DNA from: Actinoplanes regularis | Lineage (GTDB): Bacteria > Actinomycetota > Actinomycetes > Mycobacteriales > Micromonosporaceae | Direction: 5' to 3' | Assembly: GCF_900188005.1 (NCBI RefSeq) | Contig: NZ_FZNR01000016.1 | Coordinates: forward strand, 124,001 to 188,000 | DNA: 64,000 nt | Shown here: piece after piece, positions 24,417 through 32,418 of the stretch | Position numbering within the stretch: position 1 is the first letter of the stretch | Layout of the letters: every line of letters starts with the position of its first letter | The notes under the pieces: generated by a model | Told to the model about the DNA's origin: nothing | Databases searched by the model: none | Seen by the model: the letters and a program-made list of their open reading frames with translations, nothing else | Made by a program: the position numbers and the translations under genes

Positions 24417-25643
24417 TCAGTTGCGAAGCACCGCGGCCAGGGCGGTCACGAACCTGTCGATCTCCTCGGTGGTGCTGCCGAGGCCGAAGCTGGCACGCAG
24501 CAGACCGGTGCCGGCCGTGCCACAGGACTCCGAGTTCTCGGTGGAGAGCAGCCTCCGCACGAGCGGGTGGGCACAGAACTGCCCGGCACGCACGCCGATG
24601 CCGTGCTCCCGGCCCAGCCGGCGTGCGACCTCGGCCGGATCATGGCCGGGCAGAGCGAGCGAGACGATGCCGACCCGAGGGTGATCGGGCCCGAAGAGGC
24701 TCACCTCCCGCGCCTGCGGAACGTCGCGCAGACCCTCGCGCAGGCGCGCGAGAAGCTCCTGCTCATGGCGGTGCAGAGCGTCGCGGTCGGCGATCAGCAG
24801 GGCCGCGCAGACCGCGGCGAGCGCGGCGGCGCCGAGCAGGTTGGGGGTGCCGCCCTCGTGCCGGGCCGGGCCGTCGGCCCAGGTCAGCTCGCCGGTACGG
24901 TCGCCGACCGTGGCGCTGGCACCGCCACCGAGGAGGTACGGGGCGGCGGCGTCGAGCCAGTCCGAGCGCCCGACGAGCACGCCCGCGCCGAAGGGCGCGT
25001 ACAGCTTGTGCCCGGAGAACGCGAGGTAGTCGGCGCCGAGCTCGCCCAGCGAGACGGGGTGATGCGGCGCCAGCTGGGCGGCGTCGACGATCACCCGGAC
25101 GCCGTACGCGTGGGCGACCTCGGCCAGTTCACGGACCGGCCAGACCTCACCGGTCACGTTGCGGGCCCCGGTGACGGTCAGCACCGCCGGACCGTCGACC
25201 TCCGCGAGAGCCGCCTCGAGGGCCGCCACCGCGGCCTCCGGTGTCGGCGGGGCCGCCAGGCGCAGTGGGTTCGGCCAGGGCAGCAGGTTCGCGTGATGCT
25301 CGCCGTCGAACAGGATCGTCGTGGTTCCCGGCGGCAGCGCGCGGGCCAGCAGGTTCAGCGCGTCGGTGGTGTTCCGCGTGAAGATCACCTGGTCGCCGGG
25401 GCGGGCGCCGGCGAACTCGGCCACCACGTCCCTGGCCACCTCGTAGGCTACGGTCGAGGTCTGTGAGCGCACTCCCGTGCCCCGGTGCACGCTGCCGTAC
25501 CGTGGCAGCAGCTCGGCCACCGCCTGCGCGGCGGCCTCCGCGCAGGGTGCCGACGCGGCGTAGTCGAGATGCGCGAAACGGACCGTCTCGCCGCTGGGAA
25601 GTTCGGTCTTCAGGTCGTCGCCGATGATGTCAAGAGCCGACAT
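24417..25643 (-). CDS. class V aminotransferase / SufS-like cysteine desulfurase, 408 aa
   Basis: A fold-type I PLP enzyme. The Schiff-base lysine is K213 in 'SGHKLYAPFGAG', the PLP ring-stacking region is 'FDGEHHANLLPW', and a candidate persulfide cysteine is C357 in 'GQFCAHP'. It resembles SufS/CsdA-type desulfurases, or the related EgtE-like lyases, which move sulfur from cysteine. No suf or isc genes are adjacent, so it may serve a special pathway rather than Fe-S assembly. ATG 25643 follows 'ggcggaggcatgcc'. A SAM-IV riboswitch in its leader ties it to sulfur or methionine status. Confidence 0.88.
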   Translation of the reverse strand: MSALDIIGDDLKTELPSGETVRFAHLDYAASAPCAEAAAQAVAELLPRYGSVHRGTGVRSQTSTVAYEVARDVVAEFAGARPGDQVIFTRNTTDALNLLARALPPGTTTILFDGEHHANLLPWPNPLRLAAPPTPEAAVAALEAALAEVDGPAVLTVTGARNVTGEVWPVRELAEVAHAYGVRVIVDAAQLAPHHPVSLGELGADYLAFSGHKLYAPFGAGVLVGRSDWLDAAAPYLLGGGASATVGDRTGELTWADGPARHEGGTPNLLGAAALAAVCAALLIADRDALHRHEQELLARLREGLRDVPQAREVSLFGPDHPRVGIVSLALPGHDPAEVARRLGREHGIGVRAGQFCAHPLVRRLLSTENSESCGTAGTGLLRASFGLGSTTEEIDRFVTALAAVLRN

Positions 25644-25665
25644 GGCATGCCTCCGCCGAGGTCAA

Positions 25666-25792
25666 GGACCCCACCGGGTCCGCGCTTGCCGTCGTCGATC
25701 GACGCCGGCCCGGTCCTCACCCGGGGCACCCCATCGCGAACGCAAGGGTTGCCGGTCAGCGAGCCGGGGCTTGTCGCTGACACTCATGACCT
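25666..25792 (-). ncRNA. SAM-IV riboswitch in the leader of the SufS-like gene
   Basis: On the minus strand the leader reads GGTCATGAGTGTCAGCG (25791 downward), then a 'CAAGCCCCGGC' loop, 'GCTGACCGGCAACCC' and 'GGGGTGCCCCGGGTGAGGACC', ending at 25712. This order of conserved blocks, with the GGTC/GGACC-type closing stem, matches the actinobacterial SAM-IV (SAM-I-like core) riboswitch. Downstream, a dyad ggacccC..ggGgtcc at 25666-25681 lies 23 bp before the start codon. It could sequester the ribosome-binding site or attenuate transcription. SAM-IV switches turn sulfur-metabolism genes off when S-adenosylmethionine is plentiful. Confidence 0.9.
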
Positions 25793-25939
25793 GCGACGAA
25801 GTTAGCAGACGTCACAGGCGTACGCCATATCCCAGCATCGGAGTAGGGAATAGAGTCCATTCATGAGCGAGCTTGCGAGCGAATCGGTCAACTCAGTCAA
25901 AAGCCCATGGCGACGCCGGAGCGCAGCGGAGGTGGCGGC

Positions 25940-26713
25940 ATGAGCGGCTTTGAGCAGCAGTGGGCGCACTGGCACGACGAGCACGAGAAACGGCGGGCCG
26001 CCCCGCACGGGTTCCTGGCGATCACCGGCCTGCACTGGCTGGACGAGACCCCGCAGCGGTTCCCCGACGCGCCCGGCGAGTGGCGCACCGGGCCGGACGG
26101 CGTGGTCGTGACCCTGGCGCCCGGTGAGGAACTCGACGGTATCCCGGCCGGGGAACACCGGTTCGGCCCGATCGAGGAGGGGAAGGACGTCACGGTGGGC
26201 TACCAGGACGCGGTTCTGGAGGTGGCCCGGCGCGGCGGGCACGACGTGCTGCGGCCACGGCACCCCACGCACGAGACGCGGGTGAAGTACCTGGGCACGC
26301 CCGCCTACACGCCCGATGAGAAGTGGGCGGTCGCCGGGCGGTTCGTGCCGTTCGACGCGCCGGAGCCGATCACCGTGGGCTCGGTCGCGGAGGGCCTGGA
26401 GCACGTCTACGAGTCGCCGGGGCGGGTCGAGTTCAGCGTGGGTGGCCAGGACCTGTCGCTGACCGCGTTCAACGGGGGCACGCCGGGATCACTCTTCGTG
26501 CTCTTCACCGACGCGACGTCGGGCATCACGACGTACCCGGCGAACCGGAGCCTGGCCGTCGCCGCGCCCGGACCGGACGGGTCGGTGGTGCTGGACTTCA
26601 ACCGGGCGACGAACCTCCCGTGCGCGTACACCGAGTTCGCGACCTGCCCGCTGCCGCCCGCCGGGAACCGGCTCCCGATCGCGGTCGAGGCGGGTGAGCA
26701 ACTGCCCCGCTAG
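25940..26713 (+). CDS. DUF1684-family protein, 257 aa
   Basis: Matches the uncharacterised DUF1684 family. The start is 'WAHWHDEHEKRRAAPHGFLA', the middle has 'HETRVKYLGTPAYTPDEKWA' and the end 'CAYTEFATCPLPPAGNRLP'. In the family these blocks form a conserved beta-rich domain, usually cytosolic in actinobacteria. The reaction is unknown. ATG 25940 has a clear ribosome-binding site (gcggaggtggcggc). It is followed after only 9 bp by an M20 peptidase gene, so the two are probably co-transcribed. Confidence 0.88.
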   Translation: MSGFEQQWAHWHDEHEKRRAAPHGFLAITGLHWLDETPQRFPDAPGEWRTGPDGVVVTLAPGEELDGIPAGEHRFGPIEEGKDVTVGYQDAVLEVARRGGHDVLRPRHPTHETRVKYLGTPAYTPDEKWAVAGRFVPFDAPEPITVGSVAEGLEHVYESPGRVEFSVGGQDLSLTAFNGGTPGSLFVLFTDATSGITTYPANRSLAVAAPGPDGSVVLDFNRATNLPCAYTEFATCPLPPAGNRLPIAVEAGEQLPR

Positions 26714-26722
26714 TTTGCGTGT

Positions 26723-27826
26723 ATGGATGAACTGCTCGCGCCCGCCGAGGCCCTGATCGGCATCCGTTCCACCGCTGACCGGCCCGGTGAGCTGCACCGG
26801 GCCCTCGGCCTGACGCTCGACCTGGTCGGGCCGGGCTTCGACGTCCGTCGTTTCGAGTCCCGTGGCAAGCCCAGCGTGCTCGTCACCCACCCCGACCGGC
26901 CCGGCCAGCCCCGGGTGATCCTGAACGGACACCTGGACGTGGTTCCCGGCACGCCGGACCAGTTCCGGGCCCGGCGGGAGGGTGACCGGCTCTACGGGCG
27001 GGGCACGCACGACATGAAGGTGGCGGCCCTGGTGCTGGCCACCGTCTTCCGCACGCTGGCCGCCGAACTGCCGTACCCGATCGCGTTACAGCTGGTGACC
27101 GACGAGGAGGTGGGCGGCTTCGACGGAACCGGGCACCAGGTCGCGCAGGGCGTCCGCGGCGATTTCGTGATCATCGGGGAGCAGAGCGGGCTGCGGGTGG
27201 TGACCGAGTCCAAGGGCCTGGTGCGGGCACGACTGATCGCTTCCGGGCAGACAGCCCACGCGGCCTACCCGTGGCTCGGATCGAACGCGCTGCTGACCGT
27301 GATCGCGGCGGTCGAGCGGCTGCTCGGGCACTATCCACTTCCGGCCGCCGAAGCCTGGGCGACAACGGTCAACCTGGCCCGTATCGAGACCACCAACGAG
27401 GCGGTCAACCAGGTTCCGGCGGACGCGACCGCCTGGCTCGACATCCGCTATCCGCCGGAGGACACCGCCCTCACCGGCCGCTCCCCCGACGAGATCGCCG
27501 CCCATCTGCGGGCGGTCATCGATCCCACGGGCACCGAGCCGGCGCTGGAGGTGCTGGTGGAGTCGGTGGGGACACCGCACCGTGCCGATCCGGCGAGCGC
27601 CGGGGTGCGTGGGCTGCGGGAGGCGATCCGGGCCGGCGGTCACCCCGGGTCGCTGCTCCGCAAGCACGGGGCGGCCGACAGCCGCTTCTACTTCCCGCTC
27701 GGCATCGACGCCGTCATTTTCGGACCGACCGGCGACGGCCAGCACGGCCCGTCGGAGTACGTCGAGATCAGCTCCCTGCGGCCCTACCACGACGCGCTTT
27801 CGCGCTTTCTGAAATCAACCCCATGA
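26723..27826 (+). CDS. M20-family metallopeptidase / deacylase (ArgE-DapE type), 367 aa
   Basis: The zinc ligands and catalytic residues of the M20/M28 fold are present: H70 in 'NGHLDVVP', D97 in 'GRGTHDMK' and the E128-E129 pair in 'TDEEVGG'. A dimerisation lid domain (residues about 170-280) interrupts the catalytic domain, with 'HAAYPWLGSNAL'. The family hydrolyses N-acyl amino acids or small peptides. The exact substrate is unknown. ATG 26723 lies 9 bp after the DUF1684 stop. Confidence 0.9.
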   Translation: MDELLAPAEALIGIRSTADRPGELHRALGLTLDLVGPGFDVRRFESRGKPSVLVTHPDRPGQPRVILNGHLDVVPGTPDQFRARREGDRLYGRGTHDMKVAALVLATVFRTLAAELPYPIALQLVTDEEVGGFDGTGHQVAQGVRGDFVIIGEQSGLRVVTESKGLVRARLIASGQTAHAAYPWLGSNALLTVIAAVERLLGHYPLPAAEAWATTVNLARIETTNEAVNQVPADATAWLDIRYPPEDTALTGRSPDEIAAHLRAVIDPTGTEPALEVLVESVGTPHRADPASAGVRGLREAIRAGGHPGSLLRKHGAADSRFYFPLGIDAVIFGPTGDGQHGPSEYVEISSLRPYHDALSRFLKSTP

Positions 27827-27847
27827 CGCCTGTCTCGTACGTCGTTC

Positions 27848-28513
27848 TCAGGGGAGGGCACCGGCTTCCGTGAAGGAGAGCAGGTATTCGACGCGGCGGG
27901 CGATGGCGCGCAGGTAAGGGCCGCGATCGGCGTCGACCCGCGCGTTCCAGGAGCATGGGCCGTGCCGGTGGAGCATCTCGGCGTAACGGGACGCCGGGTC
28001 GACGCGGGCGCCGTCCGGGCCGACGGTCTGGTCGGCGTAGGTGAGGGCGTCGGCCAGAACCGTGCGCTCGTCGGGGTAGACGGCCAGCGCCTCGCTCAGG
28101 CCACGGGCGGCGGCGACGAAACGGGCGCCGGAGTGGTAGGCGACCAGGCCGGCGACGCGGACCGGCCAGCCGCCGCGGGTCAGGTGGTCGGCGCCGTCCA
28201 GCGGGTGGAAGCCGGTGACAACGGTGCGCTCGGCGTAGCCGATGTCGTGCAGCCAAGCGGCTGCGGTGAGCAGATCGGCGTCGACACCGAGCGGGGCGGC
28301 GAGGCCGGCCGCGCGCTCGGCGACGCCCCGGGTGTGCAGCCAACGGTCGCCCATCTCACCCAGCAGGGACTCGGCGAGCAGCCGGGCGGCGGTGGTCAGC
28401 GGACCCGCCGGAGCCGAGGCCGGGGACGACGGGAGCAGGCGGGTGAGTGGGTCGAGCGGGTCCGGCGAGGTGACGGGATCGTGGGATGCGTGGAGCAGGC
28501 CGGGAGCCGTCAT
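27848..28513 (-). CDS. HD-domain protein, 221 aa
   Basis: An HD-superfamily phosphohydrolase domain occupies residues about 55-190. The first histidine is in 'RWLHTRGVAERA', the HD pair in 'AAWLHDIGYAE' and a later histidine in 'VAYHSGARF'. Such domains bind a divalent metal pair and cleave phosphates or nucleotides. The substrate is unknown. ATG 28513 ('MTAPGLLHASH') is preferred; upstream in-frame sequence lacks a ribosome-binding site and crosses a probable promoter. It is convergent with the M20 gene, leaving 21 bp between stops. Confidence 0.82.
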   Translation of the reverse strand: MTAPGLLHASHDPVTSPDPLDPLTRLLPSSPASAPAGPLTTAARLLAESLLGEMGDRWLHTRGVAERAAGLAAPLGVDADLLTAAAWLHDIGYAERTVVTGFHPLDGADHLTRGGWPVRVAGLVAYHSGARFVAAARGLSEALAVYPDERTVLADALTYADQTVGPDGARVDPASRYAEMLHRHGPCSWNARVDADRGPYLRAIARRVEYLLSFTEAGALP

Positions 28514-28633
28514 CGCCGGATCGTAGGCCACCGATGGTGAACGGAGAGCGAACACGGCATGATCGCCCCTTGAATCAACGGGCCCCACCGCGTACGTACC
28601 ACATAGGGATCTTGAATTTGCCGTTGTGGGCGG

Positions 28634-28957
28634 TCAGCAGATCCCGCGGACGCGCTGGCGCGGGAGGCCCGCGGCGGTGAGCCGGTCGGCCAGCGAGACG
28701 GTCGCGTTGTGGATGAAGACCGCGACCTGATGATCATCGCCCAGGTCGCAGGCGGCCACGACCGACCCGAGATTGATCGGATCGAGCTCCGGGGAGTCGG
28801 CCAGGTCGACGATCAGCCGCAGCGGGCGGACCCGCCGGACCGTGTGCACCAGCAGCTGGCGCAGCTCCACCGCGTCGTCCGCGCCGATCGAGCCGTGCGG
28901 GTGGATCACCACGCTGCCGTCCGTACCGGTACGGACCTCCAGCACCGAACCACGCAT
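28634..28957 (-). CDS. STAS-domain protein (anti-sigma-factor-antagonist type), 107 aa
   Basis: A single STAS domain of normal length: 'TDGSVVIHPHGSIGADDAVE' and 'RLIVDLADSPELDPINLGSV'. In SpoIIAA/RsbV-type antagonists a phosphorylatable Ser or Thr occupies the site that here reads 'LADSPELDPINLG'. Ser in 'ADSP' is close but not at the usual position, so switching by phosphorylation is uncertain. ATG 28957 follows 'gaacgaagggcgatccg'. No anti-sigma kinase gene is adjacent. Its partner is unknown. Confidence 0.8.
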   Translation of the reverse strand: MRGSVLEVRTGTDGSVVIHPHGSIGADDAVELRQLLVHTVRRVRPLRLIVDLADSPELDPINLGSVVAACDLGDDHQVAVFIHNATVSLADRLTAAGLPRQRVRGIC

Positions 28958-29075
28958 CGGATCGCCCTTCGTTCCCGTTGCGTTCAGCCTTCCGCCCACC
29001 ATTCCTCCAGCGAACCAACGGACCATGTCGATCGGGTGAACGAAAAACGACACCCCGCCCGATGACACGATCGGG

Positions 29076-30287
29076 TCAACGGACCGCGGCGACCGGACGG
29101 CGGTCGAGGGCGAAGCTCCCGGCGGCCAGCACCAGACCGCCGGCCGCCAGGGCGACTCCGGTCCAGGCCGGCGCCAGGTAGCCGTAGCCTCGGGCGATCA
29201 CCAGGCCGCCGAGCGCGGCGCCCAGGCTGTTGGCCAGGTTCATCGCGGACTGGTTGACCGCGGCACCCATCAGCTGGGCGCCCGGCGCCACCATGATCAA
29301 CCGGGCCTGCAGCGCGGGCCCGAGGAACAGGCTGGCCGCCGCGACCAGGAACGCCGAGAGGAACAGCCCGACCGCCGAGTCCACGGTCAGCGCGAAGATC
29401 ACCAGCGTGACGATGACGCAGGCGAATCCGGACAGGGTGGCCCGGCCCAGGTTCCGGTCGGCGAGCCAGCCGCCCAGCGCGTTGCCCACGGTCATCCCGA
29501 GCCCGACCGCGACCAGCACCCACGGCACGACACCCGCGGACAGGCCGGTCACCTCGGTGGTCACCGGGGCGATGTAACTGTCCATCGCGAAGAAACCGGC
29601 GAAACCGATCGCGGCGGTCAGCGCCACCAGCCACACCTGCGGCTGGAGCAGGGCACGCAACTCGGCGCCGATCGAGGCCCCGGCCGCCATCGGCACCTCC
29701 GGCACGACGGCCAGCACCGCGAAGAGGGCGAGCAGGAAGACGGCGGCGATCACGAGGTACGCCACCCGCCAGCCGGCCTGCTGACCGATGAGAGTGATCA
29801 CCGGGACGCCGGCGACGTTGGAGAGGGTGAGACCGCCGAGCACGACGGCGAAGCCGCGCGCCTCGCTGCCCGGCCCCATCAGGGTGGCGGCGAGCAGGCC
29901 GGCCGCGCCGAAGTAGGCGCCGTGCGGCAGCGCCGCCACGAACCGGCCGGCCAGCACCAGGCCGAAGGTCGGGGCGATCGCCGAGGCCACGGTGCCCGCG
30001 GTGAAGAGCGCGAGCAGGGCGAGAACGAGCCGCTTGCGCGGCATCCGGGCGGAGAGCACGGCGATCAGCGGCGCGCCGACGACCACACCCAGCGCGTACA
30101 TCGTGATCACCCACCCGGCCTGCGCGACCGCGTCCGCGTTCGAACGCGCCCACGCCTCCGGCAGCAGGTCCTGTGCCATGTCCGGGAGCAGGCCCATCGC
30201 GACGAACTCGGTCAGGCCGATCGCGATGCCACCCGAGGCCAGCGCCACCAGCGCGGCCCACCGCTGCCGTCCCGTCAAATGATCCAC
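29076..30287 (-). CDS. MFS transporter, DHA1 (AraJ/Cmx-like) family, 403 aa
   Basis: Twelve hydrophobic segments. The family motif 'LSARMPRKRLVLALLALFTAG' variant is in loop 2-3 (best seen as 'ARMPRKRLV'), and 'GRFVAALPHGAYFGAAG' in TM5 is typical of DHA1 drug or arabinose efflux proteins. It exports a small molecule against a proton gradient; the substrate is unknown. ATG 30287. It is a single gene on the minus strand, 119 bp from the STAS gene. Confidence 0.92.
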   Translation of the reverse strand: MDHLTGRQRWAALVALASGGIAIGLTEFVAMGLLPDMAQDLLPEAWARSNADAVAQAGWVITMYALGVVVGAPLIAVLSARMPRKRLVLALLALFTAGTVASAIAPTFGLVLAGRFVAALPHGAYFGAAGLLAATLMGPGSEARGFAVVLGGLTLSNVAGVPVITLIGQQAGWRVAYLVIAAVFLLALFAVLAVVPEVPMAAGASIGAELRALLQPQVWLVALTAAIGFAGFFAMDSYIAPVTTEVTGLSAGVVPWVLVAVGLGMTVGNALGGWLADRNLGRATLSGFACVIVTLVIFALTVDSAVGLFLSAFLVAAASLFLGPALQARLIMVAPGAQLMGAAVNQSAMNLANSLGAALGGLVIARGYGYLAPAWTGVALAAGGLVLAAGSFALDRRPVAAVR

Positions 30288-30366
30288 GCGGCGACCCTAG
30301 AACCCGGGAACCCCACCGCTCGTCGCGAAGTGGGGCAGCTCACGGGCCCGGGCCGGCCGGTTTCCC

Positions 30367-30394
30367 GACGGCGCCGGGCCTTCCCGGCGCCGTC
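30367..30394 (-). terminator. terminator hairpin after the repeat lipoprotein gene
   Basis: A perfect 12-bp stem (gacggcgccggg / cccggcgccgtc) with a 4-nt loop, 23 bp beyond the stop of the minus-strand gene ending at 30417. Confidence 0.8.
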
Positions 30395-30416
30395 TCACCG
30401 ATTCCTTCGTACGGGG

Positions 30417-32243
30417 TCAGCCCTCCGCGGTTTCGTAGCCGATCTCGACGCCGTCCTGATCGGCCTGCGCCATCCAGCCCTCGAGCTGCGCGTCCTCTTC
30501 CTGCTCCGCCTGTTCGTCCTGCTCGGGGAGCTCTTGCCGGTCGCCCCGGTCCTGGTCAGCGGCCGCCTTCACGCGGTGCCGCTCCTGCTCGGCAGCCGCC
30601 TTCACGCCGTGCCGCCCCTGCTCGGCGGCCACTTTCGCACCGTGCCGGTCGTGTTCGGCGATCGCTTTCGCACCGTGCCGCTCCTGCTCGGCGGCCGATT
30701 TCGCACCGTGCCGGTCGTGCTCGAGGCGGTAGGTCGTGGAACAGTCGGCGACGTCGGCCGCGCGGCCGTAGTCGCCGACGGCCATCCCGAAGTCGCCGAC
30801 GGCCACCCCGTAAGCATCGGCGGCACGACCGAAGTCGTAGCCGGTGCTCAGGGCGCCGTCCCAGACGCCGCCCGCGTTGAGGGGGAAGCTGTCGGTGTTG
30901 ATCGCGGGGGCCAGATCGGCGCGCGACCCCCAGTCGGCGAAGCCACTACCGGCGCGGGTGAAGCGGTAGATCTGCGAGGCCTGGTTGCCGATGGCGGTGT
31001 CGTAACAGAGCGCCGAGCCGCCGAGCCAGTTCCTGGTGAAGCTCAGGTCGGTGACGCCGCGGAGATTACTGCAGTAGCGGTTGGCCGAGACCGGGAAGTC
31101 CAGGTCGCGGACCCAGGCCGGGCGTTGCCGGGCGGGCTGGATGACCACCGGCCGCGCGTTGTTCACCGGCCGATCGTGGACAGCCGGGCGGACCAGCTGA
31201 ACACTGACCGGGCCCTGCTGGTCCGCCGGCCGGGCGAGGATCGCCGGCCGGGTGAACACCGCCGGACGCTGCTGGTCCGCCGGGCGGGCGAACACCGCCG
31301 GACGCTCGTCCTTCGCCGGCCAGCTGTGCACCGCCGGACGAATCACCTGGACATTCACCGGCCCCAGACTGGTCACCGGCCAGTTGTGGAAAGCCGGACG
31401 AACCGCCGGAACGCTGACCGGGCGCTGCTGGTTCGCCGGACGGTCGCCGATGGCCGGGTGGACGACGGCACGCGGCGGCCGGACAACGGCCGCGGCGTGC
31501 GCGGTCACAGGCTGCGCCACGAACGGCCGCTGCAGCGCCGGCGGCGGCAATACGGGCTGGGCCAGCAAGGGCAGCGGGTCGGCGCCGGGTACGGCCGGGA
31601 CCGGAGAGGCGGGGCCGGTGCCCTGCGCGATCGTCGCCGGGCCGCCGAGGTTCGGGCCGCCCGCGGGCTGAGCCAGGTCGAGTCCGGGCTCCCGCACCGA
31701 GTTCTGACTCGGGTTCAGGCCCGGGTTCAGGCCGGCCGGATCGGCCACGCCCACCGCCGGGCTGTTCGCAAGCCCCAGCGGCGAGCCGCCGAGCCCTGCC
31801 CCGCCGAGGCCGGCGCCGCCGGTACCGAGGCCGCCGCCGTGAGCGAGTGCGCCGCCCGGGGCGGCGATGACGTTACCGCCGGGCCCCAGGGCTCCGATGC
31901 CACCGGTGGCCGGGGTTCCCGTGTTACCCGCGGCGCCCGTGGTGCCGCCGCCGTGCGCGCCGTGGCCGATGCCGGACGACGCCATCGGCGGCGTACCGGC
32001 CGCCGTGCCGATCCCGCCCGCCCCGTCCAAGCCGTCGATCCCGGCCAGACCCTGCTCCGCGGGGGCACCGTCGTCGGCCATGTCGGGCTGCTCCGGTCCC
32101 AGGGGCGCCCACGTCGCGCCGAGCCCCGGCAGGTCCCCCGCGAACGGCTTCTCGTCGTCTCCGCTGCACGCGGCGACGGTTATCAACAGTGCCGCCCCCA
32201 ACGTGGCCCCGATCCGGCGCGGACTGATTTCGGTGCTCTGCAT
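30417..32243 (-). CDS. large repeat-rich lipoprotein, 608 aa
   Basis: The signal peptide ends in lipobox 'VAAC' (Cys about 26). Residues about 60-190 are Gly/Ala-rich and disordered. Residues about 230-375 contain irregular repeats around 'VRPAVHSWP', 'RPADQQRPAVF' and 'RPVSV'. A more ordered segment (about 380-500) has three cysteines ('NRYCSNL', 'SALCYDT', 'VADCSTT'). Residues 508-565 hold five tandem 11-residue units of the form E-x-x-R-H-G-x-K-x-x-A, which should make an amphipathic, strongly charged helix. The acidic tail ends 'GVEIGYETAEG'. It is probably a surface-anchored structural or binding protein next to the MoxR-DUF58-TgpA module. No enzyme domain is visible. Confidence 0.85.
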   Translation of the reverse strand: MQSTEISPRRIGATLGAALLITVAACSGDDEKPFAGDLPGLGATWAPLGPEQPDMADDGAPAEQGLAGIDGLDGAGGIGTAAGTPPMASSGIGHGAHGGGTTGAAGNTGTPATGGIGALGPGGNVIAAPGGALAHGGGLGTGGAGLGGAGLGGSPLGLANSPAVGVADPAGLNPGLNPSQNSVREPGLDLAQPAGGPNLGGPATIAQGTGPASPVPAVPGADPLPLLAQPVLPPPALQRPFVAQPVTAHAAAVVRPPRAVVHPAIGDRPANQQRPVSVPAVRPAFHNWPVTSLGPVNVQVIRPAVHSWPAKDERPAVFARPADQQRPAVFTRPAILARPADQQGPVSVQLVRPAVHDRPVNNARPVVIQPARQRPAWVRDLDFPVSANRYCSNLRGVTDLSFTRNWLGGSALCYDTAIGNQASQIYRFTRAGSGFADWGSRADLAPAINTDSFPLNAGGVWDGALSTGYDFGRAADAYGVAVGDFGMAVGDYGRAADVADCSTTYRLEHDRHGAKSAAEQERHGAKAIAEHDRHGAKVAAEQGRHGVKAAAEQERHRVKAAADQDRGDRQELPEQDEQAEQEEDAQLEGWMAQADQDGVEIGYETAEG

Positions 32244-32418
32244 ACGTGGGCCACTTCCCCTCCGAGGACGCCATGATCAGCATCCGGGCGGGTTCACTAT
32301 TCACCGTCCAGCCCCGACGGTTCAGGCATTCGATCTTCAACCCACCCGCCCGGGCAATCCTTCCCACCCCGTGGGTGACCAGCCGAAATGACGCGTACCC
32401 CGAGTCGTTAACCGGCGG

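Noticed and set aside
28961..30261. Alternative minus-strand frame inside the MFS transporter gene
   Set aside because: The transporter frame has twelve TM helices and family motifs, whereas the alternative is Arg/Gly-rich only.
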